64,000 nucleotides of DNA. It comes from Lentisphaera marina (GTDB taxonomy: Bacteria; Verrucomicrobiota; Lentisphaeria; Lentisphaerales; Lentisphaeraceae). Below are positions 54,586 through 62,739 of the stretch, in pieces. The translations under genes were made by a program, and so were the position numbers. The stretch lies in NCBI RefSeq assembly GCF_028745505.1, contig NZ_JAQZZL010000002.1:310001-374000 (forward strand). The letters are read 5' to 3'. The stretch's first letter is position 1, and the number at the start of each line of letters is the position of its first letter. The notes under the pieces were generated by a model. The model made no database searches, was not told the origin of the DNA, and worked only from the letters and a program-made list of their open reading frames with translations.

Positions 54586-56157
54586 TTAAAAAATATCTAT
54601 ATCCTCTTCTCCGGCAGCTTTCTTAGGCGTAGCGGCCTTTTTATTCCCAGATGATTTTTTGATCACCGAAGATGGGAGGTAGCGGTAATAGACTGTGAGC
54701 TGCAGTGCGCAAAGTGTGGTGGAATAAACTTTGTTATCAATCTCGCGCATGGCGTTACGGTCGGTTTCAATACCTTTTGTAGCAGGGCTCAACCAATAAC
54801 CATCAGGATGTTGATTTTCAATGAGTTGTTTTTGGAAAATTTTATTCCATTTATTCCAATCACTGCCCCCGCGTTGAAAAACAGCTTGAGTTGCGTAATA
54901 CATCCAGTAGAGGTAGAATCCAGCAGGAGCACTATGCTTGCCATGTTCCTCCCATCTGAGGAGGTTTATATCCTCTTTGACAATGAGATCGCCAAGCCTG
55001 CGACATGCAGGGTCATCTTGAGCTCCTAAAAGCTGCATACAGAGAACGCCTACGGCACGCATCGAGGGGTCTCGTTTCCCTTTGTTTTCTAAGCGATAGT
55101 AGAAACCTGTTGACGTAGCCGATTTTTTCATGTGTGCTACTGATTTTTCAATGGCTGCGGGGAGTTCGGGTACATCGCAACCAGCTACTTTTGCTGCTTT
55201 CATTGACTGCCAGTTCCAGCAGGCATTAGAGAAGTTTGAATCACCTCTGGTTTTATATCCATACATGAAGGCGCCATTTTCATGTTGGTTATTGCAGATG
55301 AATCTAATGGTGTTATTCATAGGCGTTTTTAAGTTGAAATTACCAGTCATCGCATAAGCTTCTGATAATGCATAGGCAACAAGAGCGTGTTCATAGACAT
55401 TTCGCTCCTTTGCGTTTCCTAAAGGGAATGAGCTGGTGCTATTTCCCCATTTTGCGAGGTTCGTTATGCCTTTTGAGACAACTGAACCATAGCGCTTGGA
55501 TTTACCTGTTTCACCATGAGCGAGATAAGTTAAGATCGCTAAGCTGGTCATGGAGTGGGGGTGGCCATTTCCCCAGGTTCCATCGGGGTTTTGGTTTTTC
55601 GCTAGCCAATCGAGGGCTTTGCCAAGTGATTGTTGAGCAACAGCTGAGCCACCATATTTGCGTATGGCGGTAGCTTTGGCATTTGGTGAGCGAGCACTAA
55701 ACATTTTAGCTGATTGGAGTGGTGAAGTTGAGGGTTTGACGTCAGAAATCAATTCCATGTCATCCATAATGTCTGCTGCAGGTGGCTCGTCACTGATCTC
55801 TTCAATTTCGGTCGAGACATCTTCTACTTCGATTGTTTCGGTGACTTCTGGGTTGACGGTTTCGGTCTCGGTTTCCATATCCGGCTCTGGTGGCGGAGGC
55901 GGTGGAGGTGGTGGAGGTGGTGGTTCTTCAACAATCTCTTCCATCTTTTGTGTGACTTCAACATTGGCATTACTTGCTTTTGTTTCGCCTTTGAACAAAG
56001 AAGCTAACAAAATAAGTAAGATGTGACAGAAGGTAGAAATAACGGGACCAATTAAAGTTTCTTTAAGTTTCGTTTTTCTATATTCTTCTTGTATCCTGAG
56101 TAATTCCTCTTGGGAGAGAACCCCAGTGTAATTATCATCTTCAAAATCTTCTGACAT
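54586..56157 (-). CDS. TonB-like N-terminus fused to a terpene-cyclase/prenyltransferase-type repeat domain
   Basis: A 523-residue protein. Residues 1-37 are cytoplasmic and one membrane helix follows (38-55). Then comes a TonB-like periplasmic arm with 12 consecutive Pro (79-90) and acidic repeats of PEV/ETET type. From about 165 the protein is an alpha/alpha toroid: KALDWLAKNQNPDGTWG, KGITNLAKWG, AYALSEAYAMTGN, FICNNQHENGAFMYG, and later QKQLIENQHPDGYWLSP, the QW-like repeats of squalene-hopene cyclase or prenyltransferase beta relatives. No DxDD cyclase motif was seen. Such proteins are frequent in PVC genomes. The role is unknown, perhaps binding a polymer or peptide outside the membrane. 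Confidence 0.75.
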   Translation of the reverse strand: MSEDFEDDNYTGVLSQEELLRIQEEYRKTKLKETLIGPVISTFCHILLILLASLFKGETKASNANVEVTQKMEEIVEEPPPPPPPPPPPPEPDMETETETVNPEVTETIEVEDVSTEIEEISDEPPAADIMDDMELISDVKPSTSPLQSAKMFSARSPNAKATAIRKYGGSAVAQQSLGKALDWLAKNQNPDGTWGNGHPHSMTSLAILTYLAHGETGKSKRYGSVVSKGITNLAKWGNSTSSFPLGNAKERNVYEHALVAYALSEAYAMTGNFNLKTPMNNTIRFICNNQHENGAFMYGYKTRGDSNFSNACWNWQSMKAAKVAGCDVPELPAAIEKSVAHMKKSATSTGFYYRLENKGKRDPSMRAVGVLCMQLLGAQDDPACRRLGDLIVKEDINLLRWEEHGKHSAPAGFYLYWMYYATQAVFQRGGSDWNKWNKIFQKQLIENQHPDGYWLSPATKGIETDRNAMREIDNKVYSTTLCALQLTVYYRYLPSSVIKKSSGNKKAATPKKAAGEEDIDIF

Positions 56158-56783
56158 TTATGTTTAATCCTAAAGTTGTTTTTACTTATTAGCGATGACT
56201 TACAAAACCTTTCAGCTAAAACTAATAATTTGGCGTTTACTTAGCAGTAAATTGTCGTTCGTGAGTCATAATTCTTTTTGTGTTACGCTTAGTGAATAGC
56301 GAAAGTATTCATTATATTACGAAATTTTAGCTTTTGTGATATGGCTAATGCTTGAAGTTTTATGAGCATCAGTATGTTTTTTAGTGATATAGCAGTCTTA
56401 GTTGATACTTCCTTTTATCCTTGAGTTTTTTATATATACACAGGCCAATGAGAAAAACTGACACTTGATAACAGAAAAAATTCTATTTCTTTATGTGTGA
56501 ACTCTCTATAATTATTGTAGTGCCTTATTTATTTATGACAGAAAGATATTTAAATTTTCATTAAAGCCTCGTTCTTTGGGGGTCTATCATATCCTTTAAT
56601 ACGACAGAGTAGTTGATTCTTGACTCTTATTTTGAGAAATTTTAAAATACTTTAAGCTTTCTGTGTAAACAAAAGAAAAACGGGAGTCTTTGCCCTAGGG
56701 GTAAGGATCATCAATTTGTGAATTTCCAGAACGTAAAAAGCCCAATCACTTAATGATTGGGCTTTATGAAAAAAACTTCTAGT
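56158..56783. other. AT-rich spacer of 626 bases, no gene seen
   Basis: It holds the promoter of the TonB-like fusion gene (minus) and the terminator of the RDD gene at 56737-56765. I see no tRNA or protein-like frame. The part 56400-56640 is very AT-rich without repeats. Confidence 0.5.
56737..56765 (-). terminator. Rho-independent terminator of the RDD gene
   Basis: AAAGCCCAATCA pairs with TGATTGGGCTTT (12 bp) around a CTTAA loop, with extra T beyond the stem on the minus strand. It lies 18 bases past the stop at 56784. Confidence 0.9.
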
Positions 56784-57260
56784 TTAGCGCGTTAGAACAA
56801 CCTTTGTTTTTGATAGGCGGTCATGCCAGCCTTTTGTTCCGTCGGCATAGAGAAAGCTGAAGGATTCAAAGGGGATGAAGCGGCAAAAGGTTCTAAGCAG
56901 GATGGTTCCTGCTTTTGGTTTATTGCCTTCTAAATCTACGACTTTGGTTCCTAAAATCATTTTGCCAACAGTTTTACCTAAAAGTATTTCTTGTGGGAAA
57001 TAATATGAAGTGACAAGGAAAAGGCCGAATAAGAAGTTCGGTATGGGTTGAGAAATGGTCTCGAGTACTTGCATGGAGTCGGTCATTGCGAGTATTACCC
57101 CAAGGATAGCTCCAAACATAACTGAATAGATAAGATAAAAAACGGTGTCTAGAATCAGGGTGAGAAAACGCTTGCCTTGCGGGGCTAGCTGAAACTCTTC
57201 TTCAGATATATCGACTTCAAGTTCGGTTTGCGGTGCTTCGTATATATTGCTCTGTTCCAT
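56784..57260 (-). CDS. RDD-family membrane protein
   Basis: A 158-residue protein. The ATG at 57260 has AGGAG seven bases ahead; an ATG 12 codons upstream does not. After an acidic N-terminus (NIYEAPQTELEVDISEEE) come GKRFLTLILDTVFYLIYSVM, the RDD signature with Arg and Asp, then two more membrane segments and KTVGKMILGTKVVD. The C-terminal TILLRTFCRFIPFE is also typical. RDD proteins may transport ions (some act as Na+/H+ antiporters), but most are unassigned. It stands alone with its own terminator. Confidence 0.87.
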   Translation of the reverse strand: MEQSNIYEAPQTELEVDISEEEFQLAPQGKRFLTLILDTVFYLIYSVMFGAILGVILAMTDSMQVLETISQPIPNFLFGLFLVTSYYFPQEILLGKTVGKMILGTKVVDLEGNKPKAGTILLRTFCRFIPFESFSFLYADGTKGWHDRLSKTKVVLTR

Positions 57261-57462
57261 AGTGGCTCTCCTGTGACTAATTATTAACTCCTGCATAGGT
57301 TCTTTAAGATCTTAGATAATCAATATATGTCCAGTGCTAAAATGAGGGAGAAGAGATTTAGCTATGGTTTTTCTTGTTAGAAATATCAAATTAACTTATG
57401 AGCTAACTTTAAAGGGGTCTTGTTAGCTTTGAAAATTTTTGAATTAGAGGCGTGTCGAAAGC

Positions 57463-57840
57463 TTAAGTGTTTTTAGGCTTAAGGTTCTCTAAATCTAATG
57501 TTGTTTTGCAATGACCGCATTGTTCTGTCTTGAGTTGATTTAAGTCTTCCGATTTTTTATAAGATGCAATGAGGGAGATTGGCGTGTCGCAGGAGGCACA
57601 GTTAAGGGCGTATTTTTTCATGGCAATTTTTTTGAATACAAATAGATAGACGGGATATAGTAGCCATAGACCCAACAAAAAACGTTCATTCATGTTGGAG
57701 TCAGCGCCTACATATTTCCCTTTATTAAGGATGAAAAAGGTGATGAAAACAATTGAAAAAATCACCAACTTAAAGTTGATGATCGCTCTTTCGCGAGCTT
57801 GGTGATTTTGATTTCGGAGAAATTCTATTTCGCTTATCAT
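57463..57840 (-). CDS. Small membrane protein with C-terminal zinc ribbon
   Basis: A 125-residue protein. Two hydrophobic segments (about residues 23-40 and 52-70) are followed by a cytoplasmic or periplasmic zinc ribbon with NCASCDTP and QCGHCKTT (Cys4). I know no named family. A short helical N-terminus (EIEFLRNQNHQARERA) precedes the first helix. It stands between RDD and pilT genes with gaps above 200 bases on both sides. The gap 57841-58057 holds no further gene. Confidence 0.6.
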   Translation of the reverse strand: MISEIEFLRNQNHQARERAIINFKLVIFSIVFITFFILNKGKYVGADSNMNERFLLGLWLLYPVYLFVFKKIAMKKYALNCASCDTPISLIASYKKSEDLNQLKTEQCGHCKTTLDLENLKPKNT

Positions 57841-58057
57841 TTTGAACCTAGGAAGTTTGTTATTTGTGGCAGATAATTAGCTCCTAAATATGAAATGGTC
57901 AATCACTTATAATGGATAAAGCACTTATACATAATGAGTGTAGGCTAATCGTTTGATCTTGTCGCTAAATATGAGTTCCCAATTCATGGCTTTAATGAAT
58001 CTGTTCATCATACTTGGCGACAGTCAAAGAGTTGTTCAAATGTCTTAAGCAGGCTTT

Positions 58058-59143
58058 TTAATCCGCAGAAAGGAAAATGCCTTTGAGGTTCATTTGCAGT
58101 GCTTCTGGGTTGTTTGCGAATCCCATGGCAGCTTCTTCGGTGATATCGCCAGAGTTGACGAGTTGTAGAAGGCGTTGGTCAAATGTAAACATGCCATATT
58201 CACTACCTTTAGAGATGGCACCAGAAATTTGGTCTACTTTATCGTCGAGGATGAGTTTTTTGATGAAGGCAGTGTTTATCATGACTTCATTACAAGGGAT
58301 CATTCCTCGGCCTGAGGCGCGGGGGACAAGGCGTTGGCAGACAATAGCGGCAACATTTTCTGCGAGAGATTTACGCAGGGCTTCACGTGCAGTGGCAGGG
58401 AAGGTGTCAAGTAAGCGGTTGATTGATTGGCCAGCGTTGGCTGTGTGTAATGTGGATATAACCATGTGGCCAGTATCGGCGGCATGAAGAGCGGATTCAA
58501 TTGAGGTGACGTCTCGCATCTCACCAACAACAATTACGTCTGGGTCTTGGCGCAAAGCGTATTTTAAAGCGGCTTCGAATGAGACTGTGTCAATACCAAC
58601 TTCCCTTTGTTCAAAGATGCAGTTTTTGTCTTTGAAGTTGTATTCGATGGGGTCTTCAACAGTTATGATGTGACGATTCATATTGGTGTTCATGTGTTCG
58701 AGCATACAGGCCATTGTTGTCGATTTACCTGAGCCAGTCGTACCCGTTACGAGTATGATACCTCGTTCGTATTCGGCAATTTTTAAAATGATTTCGGGGA
58801 GGCCTAGGGCTTCAAGAGGGGGCACATCACTTTTTACGTGACGAAAGGTCATGGAGAGGAGGCCACGTTGGCGGTGGATGTTGGCACGGAAGCGTCCAGC
58901 ATTATCTTCGTCAAAAGCGAAATCGGCATCACCTGTTTCAAGATAGAGGTCTAGGACTTTCTGACCAGCGATTTCAACAATGGCAGAACTAAGGAATTCA
59001 TAGTCGGGTACGAATCCGTCAGAAATTTCGTAAAGGCCGCCATGGACTCGAAGTGCAATGGGGCTGTTCTCACGTATGTGCCAGTCAGAGGCGCCTTCCT
59101 GAACACCCGTTACGAGTACAGAGTTTAGTTTTGACGTAGGCAT
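58058..59143 (-). CDS. pilT: PilT/PilU-type twitching motility ATPase
   Basis: A 361-residue AAA-like secretion ATPase. It begins LNSVLVTGVQEGASDWHI, the PilT N-domain. Walker A is GTTGSGKSTTMACML near residue 136, the Asp box is IITVEDPIEY, Walker B is DVIVVGEMRDVTS with the GEMRD loop, and the His box is HMVISTLHTANA. The retraction ATPase drives type IV pilus disassembly. The C-terminus lacks the PilT AIRNLI motif (here EEAAMGFANNPEAL), so PilU or a related branch is possible. No other pilus gene is nearby, though three prepilin-like genes lie in the window. Confidence 0.9.
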   Translation of the reverse strand: MPTSKLNSVLVTGVQEGASDWHIRENSPIALRVHGGLYEISDGFVPDYEFLSSAIVEIAGQKVLDLYLETGDADFAFDEDNAGRFRANIHRQRGLLSMTFRHVKSDVPPLEALGLPEIILKIAEYERGIILVTGTTGSGKSTTMACMLEHMNTNMNRHIITVEDPIEYNFKDKNCIFEQREVGIDTVSFEAALKYALRQDPDVIVVGEMRDVTSIESALHAADTGHMVISTLHTANAGQSINRLLDTFPATAREALRKSLAENVAAIVCQRLVPRASGRGMIPCNEVMINTAFIKKLILDDKVDQISGAISKGSEYGMFTFDQRLLQLVNSGDITEEAAMGFANNPEALQMNLKGIFLSAD

Positions 59144-59217
59144 GGTTTTTACTCCTAAGGTAATTGTAAAAAATAATGATATGTAAAAATTACCGCTTAG
59201 AGCTTAAGTTTAAAAAC

Positions 59218-59255
59218 AAAAAAGCCGAGTTTACCTAAGTAAACACGGCTTTTTT
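59218..59255 (-). terminator. Terminator of rplU
   Basis: AAAAAAGCCG-a-GTTTAC pairs with GTAAAC-a-CGGCTTTTTT around a 4-base loop. It lies 16 bases past the rplU stop and can act on both strands. Confidence 0.9.
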
Positions 59256-59271
59256 AGCAAGGTTCAATGCC

Positions 59272-59577
59272 TTAGGCGTTGATACCAGTGATTTTCACTT
59301 CTGTAAACCACTGACGGTGACCTTGAGTCTTCTTATATCTTTTACGACGTTTCTTCTTAAAGACGATAAGTTTTTTACCTTTAGCTTCATCAACAACTTC
59401 AGCGTTTACGCTTGCGCCATCAACTAATGGTGTTCCAAATTTAGCGTCGTCTCCGCCGATGGCGAGAACTTTATCGAAAGTATATGCAGCGCCTTCAGCT
59501 TTGAGGCGTTCTACGCGGATGACATCACCTTCACGAACGGTGTATTGTTTACCGCCTGTCTCAATAATTGCGTACAT
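59272..59577 (-). CDS. rplU: 50S ribosomal protein L21
   Basis: A 101-residue protein (103 in E. coli) that binds 23S rRNA. It begins MYAIIETGGKQYTVREGDVI and ends with the basic RRKRYKKTQGHRQWFTEVKI, which matches L21. AAGGAAT lies before the ATG. The gene for L27 (rpmA), nearly always next to rplU, is absent: a terminator and pilT follow. Confidence 0.97.
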   Translation of the reverse strand: MYAIIETGGKQYTVREGDVIRVERLKAEGAAYTFDKVLAIGGDDAKFGTPLVDGASVNAEVVDEAKGKKLIVFKKKRRKRYKKTQGHRQWFTEVKITGINA

Positions 59578-59720
59578 CTTAAAATTCCTTAAAAAATTAT
59601 ATTTAGTCTAGTTACAGTTAAATCGGGACTGTCTTCTGACAAAAGAGTGCTGAATATAGTGCAGAGTCAATTCCTTGCAAGTACTTATTGTTACTTTATT
59701 GGATAAGAATATGCTAGATC

Positions 59721-62528
59721 CTAATTTCTGCCAATAATACTTATATTCTCACTGAGGTGAAAAGATGAATTATCGGCAATTTCCTGTTTGAGTTGTGGGA
59801 TCATGTCAACAGGATATGCTGATTCAATAGTAACGTCTATCCCGCCTTCAGGGTTTTTGAGCCACTCAACTTTTATGTGTCCGTGGATAGTTTTTATACG
59901 AGCGCGAGCCCAGTCTTGTTTATCGATGATCGGATTGAAGTAAATTTGTTCGTATCCTGGTGCGGCAGGGCGAATTCCGGCAACTTCATTGATGAAAAAC
60001 TGTGCTGGACCAGAGCCAATGGCATGGCAGAGGCTGGTGTTTTCTTTTGAGAAATCTAGATCTGGATCATAGAATTCCGGCCAGGTGCTCAATTCCTTGT
60101 CTACCATCGAGCCCCAGTAGTATTTGATGAGATCGTAAGCCCAAGATCTTAGGTTGATATTAGTGGCTGCTTGGGTGACGATGTCGAAGAGGTAGGGTGA
60201 TTTGTCGTGTAAAAACTCGAGTTTAAGGAAAGGAGCTTCTTGAATGGTGGCTTGCACTAAGAAGTCATTAATCGAGCTGCTTGGGATGATGCCAGCGTTC
60301 ATTGCTAAGAAGTTGCATTCTGCAGAGTATGTATTGCTAAGTTGACCATTGGAGCTCCAGTCCGCGAAAAGATGCTTGTCTTTATTCCAGCAAAGTGAGC
60401 GAAGTTTCTTGCTTATGAATAGCATTTTTTCTTGGGTTTTCTCTTGGTCTTCTTTAAGTTCAAGGAATGAGTAGACCCAAGATGTGGCAGAGAGCATCCT
60501 GAGGTATAGGCAATTGAATGAAGTGAATATGGTGTTGGGTGTCATTGGGGCGTCGTCAGGGATTTGTGAAGAAAGGATGGCGACGCTGCCTGTAAGTAGT
60601 TTGTCTTCGTTTTCGAAAAAGCAGTAGTAGTTAACGATTTCCTTTAAAGTAGGTAGAAGTATTTCGGCTGTTTCGGTGTCGTTTGTGTGGAGTAGGTATT
60701 GTTGTAGCCATATTACCCAGTACATGCTGGATTCACCGACGGTGTATAAGTAGGAGCTCGGGTAAACAGAGGGTAGCTCTCCGGTCTCGTATTGTCCTCG
60801 TGAAAATTCTATAAGTGAGGTTTTGGCCTGTTCGTATTGTCCGGTTGCGGTCATGGAATAAATGGATTGTAGTGCAGAGTCACGAAGGAATTGAGCTCGT
60901 CTTCCGGTTGGTGAATCCATGTAGCTATATTCTGAGCATGAATTTAGCGTACTTAACGAGCGCTTCCAGACTTCATTTATGTTTGTGTCGGGGCCTTCGA
61001 AATTAGTGCCTGTGGATTCTGCTTTTTGTAAAGCAAGTAATTGGACGTCGTTTATGTTGATGTCAAAATTGGCGGCTGATAAAATGAATACATAGCGTAG
61101 GCCGACAGGAAAGAAATCTTCCCAGTTATTTCTGCCAGCCTTTAGCTTCACATGCACTGCTCTACGGCCGTGGAGTGGGTGTAGAGAGCGTGGGATGCCG
61201 TCGTTGAAGCTCTCTGCAAAAACTAAAAAGATATCGCTATCTTGTGGCGTGTCGATAGAGAGCTTGACGCAGCCTGAGCGAATTTGTTCTAAATCGTAGC
61301 AAAGGTATTGGTTTGGAGCAAGGGTAATTGTTTTTGAGCCGTCTTCAATAAAAGATTCAGCCTTGTAGGTGCAGGCTTGTAGAAATATTGAGATATCAGA
61401 AAAGGAGTTAAGTGGCGCAGGAGTGAAATCTAAGAGGTTGAAATTTAATGAGCCAGCTAGATTAGTGAAAGGGATGTTGAGAGGGCCGGCTAATAAATGA
61501 CCGCGTTCAGAGTTTTCGTCCCTTTGTATATGGGGTATTGCTTCACCTAAAGAGAGGCTAATGAAGTTAAGTGCTAGGCGTTGACTGTGTTGATCACAAT
61601 AAGAGAGGATGCGTAGTGAATTCCAGCCTTGTTTAAGAGTGGCGGCACACATGGGGTGTAGGTCGCCACGTTCCATGGAGGACATTTCTTGGTGCCAGCT
61701 GGGGTCCGCGTCGTTGATAAAGGTTTGTGTTCCTTGTTCATTGATAAGGAAGCCGTTTACGAAGATCTTGAAAGCACTATCAGAAAAGGTGAGGATCTCG
61801 GTTTTGACTTCTTCTTCAATATAGAAGTAGGAAGTAGCGACGTAGGCGCCTGGTTTGGTGTAAATCGATGTGAAGTCAACGTGCATAGAGGGGAGGACTT
61901 GATCGTAGAGGCCGAGTGCACGGATTTTAGGAAATGGGGTGGAGGAACTTTCTCGTAGATTTTGACTAAATGGATTGAATTGACTAGCTTCGGCTTTGTG
62001 GAGTAGTAAAGCTTGATGGTTAATGTCGGATTTGCCAGAAAAGAACTCTTGTAGATTGTGAGCGCGGAGGTCGAATGATTGCACGGGAAGGGCGCCTGAA
62101 GATCGGCGTGGAGCGGCGTCAATAATGTGTTCGGCGGGGCCTGCTTTCCAGTCGGGTCCGGTGGCAAAGTGTTCATTCTCATCGATGAGTATTTGGGCCC
62201 AGAAACCCTTTGGCATTTTTGGGCGACTGTAGAGGGATAGGTCTGGGGCACTGGCAAGTACAGTGATGTTGTTACGTCCTGATTGGAGTAAGAAAGTTAT
62301 GTCTAGGTAGTTAATACTATATAAATCGCCGTTGCCAGCGTGTGGGCCATAAGTGAGGTGCATGCCGTTAACGTAGATATGTGCAAATTCTCCTGCAGCA
62401 AACCAGAAGTCAGCCGACATTGGTATTTGCTTTAAATAAAACTCGTAGCTTAAGACGCACTTATTTGATGCGTCAGATTCCCAAATCCAGCTTCCTTCGA
62501 AATTTTTGGGGTAGGGGGTAAGTTTCAT
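59721..62528 (-). CDS. GH78-like alpha-L-rhamnosidase family protein
   Basis: A 935-residue protein. The ATG at 62528 has GGAG seven bases ahead; a GTG two codons earlier lies next to that site and is unlikely. It has no clear signal peptide. N-terminal beta-sandwich domains (early WIWESD, FAHIYVNGMHL) precede the six-hairpin catalytic domain near residues 480-800, with YMDSPTGRRAQFLRDSALQS (the family DCPxRDER-like segment) and the C-terminal INEVAGIRPAAPGYEQI. GH78 enzymes release alpha-L-rhamnose from plant or algal glycans, but this branch is diverged, so the substrate is not certain. It ends upstream of rplU. Confidence 0.8.
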   Translation of the reverse strand: MKLTPYPKNFEGSWIWESDASNKCVLSYEFYLKQIPMSADFWFAAGEFAHIYVNGMHLTYGPHAGNGDLYSINYLDITFLLQSGRNNITVLASAPDLSLYSRPKMPKGFWAQILIDENEHFATGPDWKAGPAEHIIDAAPRRSSGALPVQSFDLRAHNLQEFFSGKSDINHQALLLHKAEASQFNPFSQNLRESSSTPFPKIRALGLYDQVLPSMHVDFTSIYTKPGAYVATSYFYIEEEVKTEILTFSDSAFKIFVNGFLINEQGTQTFINDADPSWHQEMSSMERGDLHPMCAATLKQGWNSLRILSYCDQHSQRLALNFISLSLGEAIPHIQRDENSERGHLLAGPLNIPFTNLAGSLNFNLLDFTPAPLNSFSDISIFLQACTYKAESFIEDGSKTITLAPNQYLCYDLEQIRSGCVKLSIDTPQDSDIFLVFAESFNDGIPRSLHPLHGRRAVHVKLKAGRNNWEDFFPVGLRYVFILSAANFDININDVQLLALQKAESTGTNFEGPDTNINEVWKRSLSTLNSCSEYSYMDSPTGRRAQFLRDSALQSIYSMTATGQYEQAKTSLIEFSRGQYETGELPSVYPSSYLYTVGESSMYWVIWLQQYLLHTNDTETAEILLPTLKEIVNYYCFFENEDKLLTGSVAILSSQIPDDAPMTPNTIFTSFNCLYLRMLSATSWVYSFLELKEDQEKTQEKMLFISKKLRSLCWNKDKHLFADWSSNGQLSNTYSAECNFLAMNAGIIPSSSINDFLVQATIQEAPFLKLEFLHDKSPYLFDIVTQAATNINLRSWAYDLIKYYWGSMVDKELSTWPEFYDPDLDFSKENTSLCHAIGSGPAQFFINEVAGIRPAAPGYEQIYFNPIIDKQDWARARIKTIHGHIKVEWLKNPEGGIDVTIESAYPVDMIPQLKQEIADNSSFHLSENISIIGRN

Positions 62529-62739
62529 AGACACTCCAAGATTGTTAATTGTAGCTCAATATACTGTTTGAGGAAAAATATAAATCCTTGAAAATAAAGA
62601 TTTTTTAAGAAAATCACTTGAACAACAAGTAAACTTATGTATTTTTCCCGTCCTTTTGCCGGATACTCCGGTATTAAGAGATATTGTTAACTATTAAACC
62701 CAACGAAGGTTAGTAAGTTTTGATCTTCGAGAATCGTAT

